Assembly (NCBI GenBank): GCA_964456185.1
Contig: CAYVZZ010000029.1
Coordinates: 1 to 22,490 of the forward strand
Direction: 5' to 3'
Origin: CAYVZZ01 sp964456185
GTDB lineage: Bacteria; Pseudomonadota; Gammaproteobacteria; Pseudomonadales; Alcanivoracaceae
DNA: 22,490 nucleotides
A program made the position numbers and the translations under genes. The notes under the pieces were generated by a model. The model saw nothing but the letters and a program-made list of their open reading frames with translations. It had not been told where the DNA came from and did not search any database. Shown here piece by piece: positions 6,836 through 14,585 of the stretch (position 1 is the first letter of the stretch; the number at the start of each line of letters is the position of its first letter).

Positions 6836-6857
6836 AGGCCTCTGCACGCAGAGGCCT
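6836..6857 (-). terminator. Rho-independent terminator after petC
   Basis: AGGCCTCTG (6836-6844) pairs perfectly with CAGAGGCCT (6849-6857) around a CACG tetraloop. On the minus strand the stem is followed by TTTTCC. It lies 25 bases after the petC stop and only 29 bases before the sspA start, so it would end petABC transcription or allow partial read-through into sspAB. Confidence 0.75.
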
Positions 6858-6882
6858 AATATCGGGCAGAAAGGACGTCCGC

Positions 6883-7533
6883 TTAGTGGACATCTTTCCA
6901 AAACTCCCGTTTCATCAGGTAGGCAGGAATCAGCAAGATTACCAAGAAGATCAACACATAAACACCAAGGTGTTCACGGTAAGTTCGAATTGGTTCGGCG
7001 GCATAGGTCATGAAATTGACCAAATCGCCCATGTTCTTTTTGAATTCCTCTTCACTCATGCTATTGCGCATATTGTACAGCACATCGGGCATGGCCACCT
7101 TGGGAAACAACTTGTTGTTGGCACCAGTCGGACGTGAAAAATCCGTGTAGAAGCTCAACAAATAGGTGTAAATCCAATCGGGTGAGCGCAAACGGGCTTC
7201 GTAAGTCAGATCGGGTGGAGTGGTGCCAAACCAAGCCTCAGCATCTTCCGGACGGATAGCGTTTTCCATAAGATCACCGATACGATCGCCAGTGAACACT
7301 AAGTTTTTCAGTACGACGTCATCTTTCAGCCCCAAGTCTTTGGCCAAGCGGCCATAACGCAGGTACTTCATAGAGTGACAGCCCATACAGTAATTGACGT
7401 ACAACTTGGCACCATTTTGCAACGACGCCTTATTGTGAAGATCAACAGGAGCTTCTTTCAGCTCGATGGTGCCTTCACTGGCCAGGCCAGCAACAGGCAG
7501 TAGCATCAACAGTATAACAGCCCACTTTTTCAT
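6883..7533 (-). CDS. petC: Ubiquinol-cytochrome c reductase, cytochrome c1
   Basis: Cytochrome c1 takes electrons from the Rieske centre and passes them to soluble or membrane cytochrome c in the bc1 complex. The 216-aa product has a Sec signal peptide (1-18, cut near GLA-SEG). The covalent heme motif CMGCH lies at 49-53. The probable axial methionine is M148 in PKVAMPDVL. A single C-terminal membrane anchor spans about 190-207 before the cytoplasmic tail. Its ATG at 7533 overlaps the petB stop by one base (TAATG), so translation is coupled. The length is at the short end for c1, as in other bacterial forms without the extra loops of mitochondrial c1. It ends the petABC operon ahead of a terminator hairpin. 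Confidence 0.96.
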   Translation of the reverse strand: MKKWAVILLMLLPVAGLASEGTIELKEAPVDLHNKASLQNGAKLYVNYCMGCHSMKYLRYGRLAKDLGLKDDVVLKNLVFTGDRIGDLMENAIRPEDAEAWFGTTPPDLTYEARLRSPDWIYTYLLSFYTDFSRPTGANNKLFPKVAMPDVLYNMRNSMSEEEFKKNMGDLVNFMTYAAEPIRTYREHLGVYVLIFLVILLIPAYLMKREFWKDVH

Positions 7534-8816
7534 TAGTGACCTCCTGTGATTCGTTCGGGCACCGGCTTCGACTTCTCGAAACGGTGAGCGAAGGGCAAGA
7601 CGAGGATAAAGAAGAGGAAGTAATACACTTCACAAATCTGCCCGATAAGTTTCATGACAGGCGTTGCTTCTTGTGTACCCAAGTAGCCCAGAACCAAGAA
7701 GTTAATACCAAAGAGGATAAAGGCCGTCTTGCTAATCCAACCCTTGTACCGGAACGATTTAACCGGATTACGATCCAGCCAAGGCACCAGATACAGGATG
7801 GCAATGGCGCCCCCCATGGCGATAACGCCCCAAGCTTTAGCAGTAATGCCGAACCAGTCGATAGTGGTCGAACGCAGAATGGCGTAATAAGGTCCGTAGT
7901 ACCAACTCGGCGCAATATGTGCCGGGGTGTGCAGTGGGTCAGCCGGTGTAAAGTTTGGCTGCTCTATGAAGTAGTGACCACCTTCTGGGAAGAAGAACAC
8001 AAAGCCCAAGAAAACAAATAAGAAGACAATCACACCTACACTGTCTTTAACCGTGTAGTAGGGGTGGAATGGAATGCCGTCTAGCGGCACACCGTTTTCA
8101 TCTTCATGATCGTGAATTTCAACGCCGTCAGGGTTATTAGAACCCACGGTGTGCAATGCCAGCAGATGGAACACAACCAGCGCAATCAACACCATAGGAA
8201 TGGCGACCACGTGTAAGGCAAAGAAGCGGTTAACCGCAGCAGTACTTAGCTGGAAGTCACCACGCACCCAAATAGTGAGCGCTTTGCCTATTTCTCTGCC
8301 GGTGGCGTCGTCGATGAATGGCAACACATGCCATGGCACCGCCCCCACTAGCGAGATAATCACCTGAGCGCCCCAGTAAGACATGTTGCCCCAAGGCAAC
8401 ACATAGCCCAAGAAACCTTCGGCCATCATAGCGGTATAGATCAACATGCCAAAAATCCACACCAGTTCGCGCGGCGGTTTGTAGGAACCATACAGTAAGC
8501 CACGCCACATGTGGATATACACCACGGCGAAGAAGGCGCTTGCACCCACGGCGTGCAGATATCGAATCAACCAGCCCCATTGCACATCGCGCATAATATA
8601 GGCAACAGAACCGAATGGATCGGTCGGTGAATAAAACATGGTCAACCAAACACCTGTTAGCAGCTGGTTTACCAATACAAACAAGGAGATAACACCGAAG
8701 AAATACCAAAAGTTAAAATTCTTCGGTGCATAATATTCGGACATGTGCGTCTTGTAGGCTTTAACGATCGGCAGACGGGCATCTACCCAGCCTAGCAAGC
8801 GGCTAAAAATATTCAT
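7533..8816 (-). CDS. petB: Ubiquinol-cytochrome c reductase, cytochrome b
   Basis: Cytochrome b carries both quinone sites and the two b hemes of the bc1 complex. The 427-aa product has about eight membrane helices and is the full-length, non-split form. Heme-binding histidines are H88 and H102 in helix B and H202 and H217 in helix D; the second pair is 15 apart. The ALHTVGSNNPDG segment (220-231) is typical of proteobacterial forms. At the Qo site the usual PEWY motif reads P303-S-W-Y306 (codons CCG AGT TGG TAC), so the glutamate position is serine. This is read directly from the DNA and does not depend on any frame uncertainty. The start overlaps the petA stop (ATGA) and the stop overlaps the petC start. 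Confidence 0.97.
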   Translation of the reverse strand: MNIFSRLLGWVDARLPIVKAYKTHMSEYYAPKNFNFWYFFGVISLFVLVNQLLTGVWLTMFYSPTDPFGSVAYIMRDVQWGWLIRYLHAVGASAFFAVVYIHMWRGLLYGSYKPPRELVWIFGMLIYTAMMAEGFLGYVLPWGNMSYWGAQVIISLVGAVPWHVLPFIDDATGREIGKALTIWVRGDFQLSTAAVNRFFALHVVAIPMVLIALVVFHLLALHTVGSNNPDGVEIHDHEDENGVPLDGIPFHPYYTVKDSVGVIVFLFVFLGFVFFFPEGGHYFIEQPNFTPADPLHTPAHIAPSWYYGPYYAILRSTTIDWFGITAKAWGVIAMGGAIAILYLVPWLDRNPVKSFRYKGWISKTAFILFGINFLVLGYLGTQEATPVMKLIGQICEVYYFLFFILVLPFAHRFEKSKPVPERITGGH

Positions 8817-9403
8817 GCTTTAGTGCTCCCCTCTTCCGAACCAACAATGATGACCGTATCACTCAAATAAGAGTGAGGCGGAATCACCATATTTAAGGGA
8901 GCAGGCACTCCCTTGTAGACACAGCCCGCCGGATCATATTTGGAACCATGACAAGGACAGTGATAACCGCCATCCTCAAGAATTTTGGACGGCTTCGGCA
9001 AAAAGTTGGGCGAACAGCCTAGGTGAGTGCAAATACCAATCATAACGAGAATTTCTGGCTTGATAGAACGCCAACGGTTTTTGGCATAAGAAGGCTGTTG
9101 ATTGGCTTCACTGTGCGGATCGAGCAAAACCGGGTTAAGCGCTTCAAGACCGTCAATAATCTTTTGGCTACGCCCAACAACCCAGATTGGTTTACCACGC
9201 CATTCAACGATAAGGCGTTCACCATCCTCAAGTTTGGACACATCAACCTTGACTGGTGCACCCGCGTTGAGTGCTTTTGCACTGGGCGACCAGGTTTTAA
9301 CAAATGGAACGGCAGCACTAACAGCGCCTACGGCGGCTACCGCACAGGTGGTACCAACCAAAAACGTTCGGCGGTTGGTATCGACACCATTGGGATCTTT
9401 CAT
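8813..9403 (-). CDS. petA: Ubiquinol-cytochrome c reductase, Rieske iron-sulfur subunit
   Basis: The Rieske protein holds the [2Fe-2S] cluster that takes the first electron from ubiquinol at the Qo site. The 196-aa product has a Tat-type N-terminus (N-R-R-T-F-L, 10-15) followed by a membrane anchor (about 16-36), consistent with export of the folded protein. The cluster motifs are CTHLGC (125-130) and CPCHGS (149-154). C125, H127, C149 and H152 are the iron ligands, and C130 and C151 form the stabilising disulfide. The ATG at 9403 has GGGAG upstream. It leads the operon petA-petB-petC, with an intergenic region of 266 bases before ampE that contains a candidate promoter and terminator. Confidence 0.97.
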   Translation of the reverse strand: MKDPNGVDTNRRTFLVGTTCAVAAVGAVSAAVPFVKTWSPSAKALNAGAPVKVDVSKLEDGERLIVEWRGKPIWVVGRSQKIIDGLEALNPVLLDPHSEANQQPSYAKNRWRSIKPEILVMIGICTHLGCSPNFLPKPSKILEDGGYHCPCHGSKYDPAGCVYKGVPAPLNMVIPPHSYLSDTVIIVGSEEGSTKA

Positions 9404-9486
9404 GAATTTTCTCCCTCTTGGCCTAGATTGGCAGAGTCACGCAAAAATAGCGACCCGAGTTCCAGCTAGGAAATACTGGCTCGCGA

Positions 9487-9515
9487 ATATTAAAGAAATA
9501 CGTGCTGTGAAACAA
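9487..9515 (-). promoter_or_regulatory. Candidate promoter of petABC
   Basis: On the minus strand TTGTTT (plus 9510-9515) is separated by 17 bases from TAATAT (plus 9487-9492). Transcription would begin near 9480, about 75 bases before the petA start. The -35 is weak, so an activator may be needed. Confidence 0.4.
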
Positions 9516-9522
9516 GGCTGCA

Positions 9523-9542
9523 AAACCGCACATTGGCGGTTT
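9523..9542 (-). terminator. Candidate terminator after ampE
   Basis: AAACCGC (9523-9529) pairs perfectly with GCGGTTT (9536-9542) around a six-base loop; on the minus strand the stem runs into TTTTGC. It falls just upstream of the candidate petABC promoter. A second, larger inverted structure (ACCTGC 9613-9618 with GCAGGT 9651-9656, enclosing GCGCGT/ACGCGC at 9632-9652) lies nearer the ampE stop but lacks a T-run. Confidence 0.45.
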
Positions 9543-9669
9543 ATCCGTCCGACAACACCACCTTTTGCGCTATTGTAATCAGCAGAGCCTATTTCACTGG
9601 CCTTTCTTTGTTACCTGCTGACGGGATTGTAGCGCGTTACCGTGTTACGCGCAGGTGGTTCCAATGATC

Positions 9670-10497
9670 TCATGGTACCAACATGACAAACACGGCCGCC
9701 ATCACCAGCCATAATGCCAAGGCGCGTAGCAACAGCGTGTGTAATCGTTCTAATTTTTCAAGCTCAGTTGTTAGCACCTTGTCTTCTTCCGACACGGAAA
9801 AAGCATTATACATTGCCACACTCAACAGCCGTTCGCCCGGCCAATCCAGCCAGTGTCCTTTAACGCCGATGGTCACACGATTAAAGTCCGATGCCAATGC
9901 AATGCACAGCACCAACAAGCGACTGACTGGATAAAACAACACATAATCAAGCCGTTCGATAAAACCGCCCGATGTCGGCTGCAGGTGGCGAATATAAATG
10001 CGGTTCAACAAATATAAAAATGCCGCCCAGTAGCCCAGCAACACCAGCCAAAAAATCGAGGCAAACACGACGCGCGCATCACGTAGCAAAAACCGTCGCT
10101 GCAAACGTTTATAGAAATCATCGCCAGGCGACACATCAAAAAGTCGCTCGGCCTGTTGCTCCAGTGCCTCCTGGTTGTGCAGCCGTCCAAGCACCAGCAA
10201 CTGATCGATTTGCCGAAACTCACTGGCGCCACCCCACAACCACAATAACAACGCAATGCCTAGCAGCCAGCCAAATAGCCCCCAAGCCACCCACTGCAAT
10301 AGATAAAAGATGGCCGCGACGACAAGCGTCGGCAATAACACCGCAAGCCCCCAGTGCCACCAGCTGGATTTCTTGCCCAACAAGGCCCACCAAGGCGACA
10401 CCCCCCGCGAGATACGATCGCGACTTTGCAACCATTCCGGCCAGCTTAATTCGAGGCGTCGCAACGCCAACACGACCAATATCGCCAGCAATTTCAT
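9670..10497 (-). CDS. ampE: AmpE-like inner-membrane protein
   Basis: AmpE is an integral membrane protein encoded with ampD. It has been proposed to take part in signalling linked to peptidoglycan recycling, though its biochemistry is not settled. From the ATG at 10497 the product is 275 aa, close to E. coli AmpE (284). It starts with the conserved hydrophobic MKLLAILVVLALRRLEL. Membrane segments lie at about 48-92 (two helices), 142-167 and the extreme C-terminus (258-275), with a soluble loop between the first two groups. The start overlaps the ampD stop (ATGA) and has GAGGGA just upstream; the frame is open a further 22 codons into ampD. The gene assignment rests on position and general topology more than on motifs. 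Confidence 0.85.
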   Translation of the reverse strand: MKLLAILVVLALRRLELSWPEWLQSRDRISRGVSPWWALLGKKSSWWHWGLAVLLPTLVVAAIFYLLQWVAWGLFGWLLGIALLLWLWGGASEFRQIDQLLVLGRLHNQEALEQQAERLFDVSPGDDFYKRLQRRFLLRDARVVFASIFWLVLLGYWAAFLYLLNRIYIRHLQPTSGGFIERLDYVLFYPVSRLLVLCIALASDFNRVTIGVKGHWLDWPGERLLSVAMYNAFSVSEEDKVLTTELEKLERLHTLLLRALALWLVMAAVFVMLVP

Positions 10498-11078
10498 GGT
10501 GTCCCTCTCACAACATCGATAGGTGATTCCGCATCTGCCAATGCGGCATGCAGTCGCGCCCAATCAAAAGCAGGCCCCGGATCCGTCTTACGTCCCGGCG
10601 CAATATGTTCATGTCCGGTTATGGCATCCGGCGCTATTGAGGGATAAGCGCGCCATAGCGCGGGAATGAGCTGCTGCAAACCGGCATATTGCCGGTCATC
10701 GTAGGGGGCATCATCCACCCCTTCCATTTCAATGCCAATGGAAAAGTCGTTGCAATTATCACGCCCCTGCCAAGATGACACACCAGCATGCCAAGCACGC
10801 TGATCACAGTCCACAAACTGAGTGACTTGCCCTTGACGGTCGATAAAAAAATGCGAAGAGACTTTGACGTCTTTGATGGAGGCAAAAAAGGGATGATCGT
10901 CAACAGGCAACTGGTTGGTAAAAAACTGCGCCACATAGCCTGTGCCATATTTTCCTGGCGGCAGGCTAATATTGTGGAGCACAATAAGTTCGGGAAAACA
11001 GCCGTCAGGGCGGGCATTAAAATTGGGAGACACCACTTGGCGCGCCTGTTTTAGCCAGTGGTCGCGTATCTCAAACAT
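10494..11078 (-). CDS. ampD: 1,6-anhydro-N-acetylmuramyl-L-alanine amidase AmpD
   Basis: AmpD is a cytoplasmic zinc amidase that removes the peptide from 1,6-anhydro-MurNAc peptides in cell-wall recycling. It thereby keeps the inducers of AmpR-type beta-lactamase control low. The 194-aa product has zinc ligands at H35 (VLHNISLP), H156 (ITGHEHIAPG) and D166 (KTDPGPAFDW). The catalytic residues E117 (IGIEMEG) and K164 are present. The segment RAWHAGVSSWQGRDNCNDFS is near-identical in style to E. coli. The chosen ATG (11078) has GGAGAGAGC directly upstream and fits the E. coli length; an open frame extends to 11132. No ampC or ampR lies in the window, so the recycling role is the safer statement. 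It is coupled to ampE. Confidence 0.95.
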   Translation of the reverse strand: MFEIRDHWLKQARQVVSPNFNARPDGCFPELIVLHNISLPPGKYGTGYVAQFFTNQLPVDDHPFFASIKDVKVSSHFFIDRQGQVTQFVDCDQRAWHAGVSSWQGRDNCNDFSIGIEMEGVDDAPYDDRQYAGLQQLIPALWRAYPSIAPDAITGHEHIAPGRKTDPGPAFDWARLHAALADAESPIDVVRGTP

Positions 11079-11135
11079 GCTCTCTCCGAAAACCGTCACC
11101 CCCTCATGATACACAATCCGTTGCGACGGCAAACC

Positions 11136-13403
11136 CTAAGCAGGCTGATGGCGTGCCACCTGTCGCATATTGCCTATGACTGATTCCAGGGCACGATCAA
11201 ATAAGGCACCAGAATCCAGCAGCTTAGCATCTTCCTGATAAATCCGTTCAGCCAGCTCGACAGCACTACATTCCAGTGCTTTCACCCCACTGCGATTAAT
11301 AAAAATCAATTTTTCGCCTTCGCGAATATTGGCCGCCAGCTTGCATCTTAGGGCGTCATCCCCCTGTCCCAGTTCAACCCACTGCCCATTGACCAGCCCT
11401 CGCATTTGTTTGATCAGCGGATTATCCAACGGAATGCTGGTTTGCGGTTGTGTCTCGACAACTGCAGGCTCCAACGCCTGACGCGGGCTATCCTGCCCCT
11501 GTAATGCCAGCATGTGGGCGTGGCGTAACGCAGCAATTAGTGTCTGCTTTTCGACGGAGTCATAATTGGCGGCCATCAAGCCTTGGTCGATGCTGGCGAT
11601 CAACCGGGGCGACAGCGCTTTCAAGCGTGTTTGACTGGCCTCATCAGCGTGCGGCAACAGACTCCAAACGACGGCATCTGCCACTTTAAGCTGTTTACCC
11701 CATTCCGGGCTATTTTCGCCTTCGCGCAACAGTGTTAGCAGCAACACTTGTCGCCAAGCACCGCGCAACAATTTATCGGCAACTGCCGGCAACTGGCGGC
11801 CGACCAAGCGCTTATCCAGTTCTTTATCGACAATTTTATTGGCAAACTCAGCATGCGCTCGCCCTTCTTCCACCTCACGAACACGTGCTTCAACCCGCTC
11901 GCTTCGCTGGGTTTGTTGTGCCATCTCCTTGCTGACGTGATCTAGCAGATCGCTAAAGAGATCTGTATCCAGATCATAATCATCCAGCACTTGTATTACG
12001 CTGTCATTGACCAGCTTATACAGCGGATCGTCCAGCCCATTCTTCGGGCTCCATTGCGCTCCCACCTTCGCCAGCACATTCAGCAGCTCGCGTGCCGGGT
12101 GGTCATCATTGGAAAAGAAGTTCTTATCGGTAATCGCAACCTTCAGCAAGGGAATCTGCAATCGTCCGATTAGCGCCTTAATTGCCGTAGGCAGATCCTG
12201 ATCATCCAGAATGAAATCAAACAGCATCGAAACCAGGTTAATGACATCATCGTCGGCCTGCTCTAGTGCATGCATCGCTCCCTGATTCTCGGCCTCAAGC
12301 AAATCGGACAAGTCTTCCTTAACATGCGATTCTTCTATCTTGTCACCATGACGACGCGCTTCACTATCAAGCGTGGTTTCCACGCGTTGCAGACGCGTCA
12401 ACATGTTCAACAAATCATCCGAACTAACGGCATTAACCGAAGTACCCGCCTGTACAGGGACGCCATTGGCGTAGGCCACGCCATTTTGCATCACCGCCAT
12501 ATTGCCAGGATCAACAGGCGCGCCAGCCTGAGGCACACCGCTTGGCGCCACCCCTGTCGCCCCCCCCGCAGAGCCCAGCCCTCGCATGGCCGACAACATT
12601 TCTTGCAACATGCCAAACATTTGTTCGGCACTTTGCCCCGTGTCTTTTGATGCAGCCGCTGACGTAGCGCTCGTATGACCGCCAGTTTGAGGCTGACGGC
12701 GTCGTTTTACCGGCACCGCTTCCATTTCCGGCAAAACGCCAGCATCAATCAATTGCTGGTTAGCGGCCGCCACTACTTCATCCGTGGCTTCCAACACACC
12801 ACGCTCGAACAACTTAAACAAAATCAAAGAGGTGCGAATGTCCAAATCCAGCGTTTCCATACTCTTTTGGAACGCCTGCGCCACCAACTGAGGCTCTAGC
12901 GGCCCATTGGTTTCATCGACCTCGCGCCGTCCTTCAAACAGATACTGCAAGCGATGATTAAACGCATTTAATTGCTTATCACAACCGTTTCGAACCCGGC
13001 GCGCCATATCGCCAATGGCCACATCAATTTCCAGCTGGTCATCATCTACCAACGACAAGTCGTCTAGCGACAATTCTTTTTCTGCAACCTCTTCTTGAGA
13101 TCCTGCAGCTTTCACACGGCTCAGTTGCTGAAAATGATCGAGTAGCTCTTGTCGAAAACGCTTTTCCATGCCCTTGCGCTTGATTCGCAACTCGCGCATG
13201 GCATCAAGCAGCCGATTTCGGTCTTCGTTGGTCGCGCCGTCCGCCATGTCGAACAATTTGTCGTCAATACCGTCGAGAAACTCACCAAGGTACTTGCTCA
13301 GCGTTTTTGAGCTACGCTCACTCACCACACTCAGCTGCCTTGGCAACGGCTTACTGCGCTGCTTAGCGGAAGACACTGACTTTAACTTAACCGGCTTCTT
13401 CAT
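11136..13403 (-). CDS. DUF1631 family protein, function unknown
   Basis: A large 755-aa cytoplasmic protein with no signal peptide or membrane segment. It matches the DUF1631 proteins found next to ampD/nadC in Pseudomonas-type genomes, and I recognise it by this context and general sequence character. The N-terminus is basic (KKPVKLKSVSSAKQRSKPL). Helical acidic regions follow, then a low-complexity Gly/Ala/Ser/Pro linker around 255-330 and a long helical C-terminal half with ELTV-type repeats absent. No catalytic motif is evident. Start choice is uncertain: ATG at 13403 has AAGGG only two bases away, while GTG at 13415 and ATG at 13427 are in frame but poorly served. The gene appears to lead DUF1631-ampD-ampE, with 57 bases before ampD. 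Confidence 0.8.
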   Translation of the reverse strand: MKKPVKLKSVSSAKQRSKPLPRQLSVVSERSSKTLSKYLGEFLDGIDDKLFDMADGATNEDRNRLLDAMRELRIKRKGMEKRFRQELLDHFQQLSRVKAAGSQEEVAEKELSLDDLSLVDDDQLEIDVAIGDMARRVRNGCDKQLNAFNHRLQYLFEGRREVDETNGPLEPQLVAQAFQKSMETLDLDIRTSLILFKLFERGVLEATDEVVAAANQQLIDAGVLPEMEAVPVKRRRQPQTGGHTSATSAAASKDTGQSAEQMFGMLQEMLSAMRGLGSAGGATGVAPSGVPQAGAPVDPGNMAVMQNGVAYANGVPVQAGTSVNAVSSDDLLNMLTRLQRVETTLDSEARRHGDKIEESHVKEDLSDLLEAENQGAMHALEQADDDVINLVSMLFDFILDDQDLPTAIKALIGRLQIPLLKVAITDKNFFSNDDHPARELLNVLAKVGAQWSPKNGLDDPLYKLVNDSVIQVLDDYDLDTDLFSDLLDHVSKEMAQQTQRSERVEARVREVEEGRAHAEFANKIVDKELDKRLVGRQLPAVADKLLRGAWRQVLLLTLLREGENSPEWGKQLKVADAVVWSLLPHADEASQTRLKALSPRLIASIDQGLMAANYDSVEKQTLIAALRHAHMLALQGQDSPRQALEPAVVETQPQTSIPLDNPLIKQMRGLVNGQWVELGQGDDALRCKLAANIREGEKLIFINRSGVKALECSAVELAERIYQEDAKLLDSGALFDRALESVIGNMRQVARHQPA

Positions 13404-13440
13404 AACCCTTCTCACACCAAGCTGCATCCTGCAAAAACCA

Positions 13441-13680
13441 ATAATTTATTATTAAAGTATTAAAACGACAACCTAAGAACAAAGTATTGACGATTAATGA
13501 CTATGCTAGCACATAATATTGAACAAAGTTTGATCCACTTGGCATTTCTCACAATATGAAATTGTATTAAATGATGGTAATTATCTTTTATAAAACAACC
13601 AGATATAAAGCATTATCAATTACACCATGCTAAATCTTATCGAGTAAACCAACCATTCCTGCTATTACACAAATATTGTC
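13441..13680. other. Low-GC intergenic island between DUF1631 and nadC
   Basis: The 343 bases between the DUF1631 start and nadC hold no gene. By hand count 13441-13680 has 66 G/C in 240 (about 27%), with two 60-base lines near 20%; a sampled line of nadC is about 63%. Short inverted repeats such as ACAAT/ATTGT (13551-13565) are present, as are several promoter-like hexamers, including TTGACG at 13487 with CATAAT at 13512 (spacer 19). Such DNA is a typical target for nucleoid silencers, or may be a gene remnant. Confidence 0.7.
13443..13471 (-). promoter_or_regulatory. Candidate promoter of DUF1631-ampD-ampE
   Basis: On the minus strand TTGTCG (plus 13466-13471) lies 17 bases before TAAATT (plus 13443-13448), each matching consensus at 4 of 6. 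Transcription would begin near 13436, nearly on top of the ATG at 13427, which favours the later starts at 13415 or 13403. Confidence 0.35.
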
Positions 13681-13687
13681 ATATCGC

Positions 13688-13715
13688 TTGACGCCAAGCG
13701 TCACCTGCCGACAAT
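13688..13715 (+). promoter_or_regulatory. Candidate nadC promoter with overlapping operator-like repeat
   Basis: TTGACG (13688-13693) is followed after 16 bases by GACAAT (13710-13715). A perfect inverted repeat TGACGC-CAA-GCGTCA (13689-13703) covers the -35 and the upstream spacer, where a repressor would block RNA polymerase. Predicted leader is about 25 bases and has no Shine-Dalgarno. Confidence 0.45.
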
Positions 13716-13746
13716 AGCCCCAACATCCCGCTTATTGGTTCACTAC

Positions 13747-14577
13747 ATGCTCCCCACACAAAAAGACATCGCTTTACAAGTCGCCAATTCCTTAAACGAA
13801 GACATTGATACGGGCGACATCACTGCTCAGCTCATCCCTACCGGGGCGCAAAGCAAAGCGCGCCTCATTACCCGCGAGGCCGCCATCATGTGCGGTCGTG
13901 CCTGGGCAGACGAAGTGTTTGCGCAACTGGGCGATGTCACCCTGGATTGGCAAGTGGAAGACGGTGAAGCCGTCGCTGCCAATCAAACATTGTGTTTACT
14001 GGAAGGCAACAGCCGCAAGCTACTCACGGGTGAGCGTACCGCGCTCAACTTCCTGCAATTGCTCATGGGAACGGCCACCACCGCGCAGCGTTACAAGCAA
14101 GCGGTAGCCGGGCGTGATGTAACGATTTTGGATACCCGCAAAACCCTCCCGGGGCTACGACTGGCACAAAAGTACGCCATCGCTTGCGGCGGCTGCCGAA
14201 ATCACCGCATTGGACTTTACGACGCCTTTTTGATTAAAGAGAACCATATTGCCGCTTGCGGAAGCATTACCGATGCCATCAACAAAGCGCGCGCACTAGA
14301 TGCCAGCAAGCCGTTGATTATAGAAGTGGAAACCTTGCAACAACTAAAGGAAGCCGCCGCTGCCAAACCCGACCGCATCATGCTCGACAATTTTTCACCG
14401 GCGGATATCGCCAAGGCAGCAGCCGTGCAGCAAGCCGGCGTTGATATCGAAGTATCGGGCAATATCGATATTGAAGACGGTCAACTTCCCGAAGCCGACT
14501 TTCCGATTTTCATTTCCAGTGGCGCACTGACCAAGCATTTGCATGCCATTGACCTGTCCATGCGTTTGCTTGATTAG
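13747..14577 (+). CDS. nadC: Nicotinate-nucleotide diphosphorylase (carboxylating), quinolinate phosphoribosyltransferase
   Basis: NadC converts quinolinate and PRPP to nicotinate mononucleotide, CO2 and pyrophosphate, the step committing de novo NAD synthesis to the mononucleotide. The 276-aa protein has the family hallmarks EDIDTGDIT (18-26), GERTALNF (95-102), DTRKTLPGLR (129-138) and NHRIGLYDAFLIKENH (152-167). Near the C-terminus are the phosphate-binding strands IMLDNF, VDIEVSGNI and ISSGALTKH. The ATG at 13747 is the only ATG near the conserved N-terminus. An in-frame TTG at 13735 is possible, and neither has a Shine-Dalgarno. It stands alone on the plus strand between DUF1631 (divergent) and the glycosylase gene (convergent, 8 bases between stops). 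The ampE-ampD-DUF1631-nadC neighbourhood recalls that of Pseudomonas. Confidence 0.96.
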   Translation: MLPTQKDIALQVANSLNEDIDTGDITAQLIPTGAQSKARLITREAAIMCGRAWADEVFAQLGDVTLDWQVEDGEAVAANQTLCLLEGNSRKLLTGERTALNFLQLLMGTATTAQRYKQAVAGRDVTILDTRKTLPGLRLAQKYAIACGGCRNHRIGLYDAFLIKENHIAACGSITDAINKARALDASKPLIIEVETLQQLKEAAAAKPDRIMLDNFSPADIAKAAAVQQAGVDIEVSGNIDIEDGQLPEADFPIFISSGALTKHLHAIDLSMRLLD

Positions 14578-14585
14578 GAAGCCTT

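Noticed and set aside
7536..8021. 161-codon plus-strand frame opposite petB
   Set aside because: It lies fully antisense to well-conserved cytochrome b and shows no family features.
11450..12899. Several plus-strand frames of 60-126 codons opposite DUF1631
   Set aside because: They are antisense shadows of the long coding frame, without Shine-Dalgarno sequences or recognisable domains.
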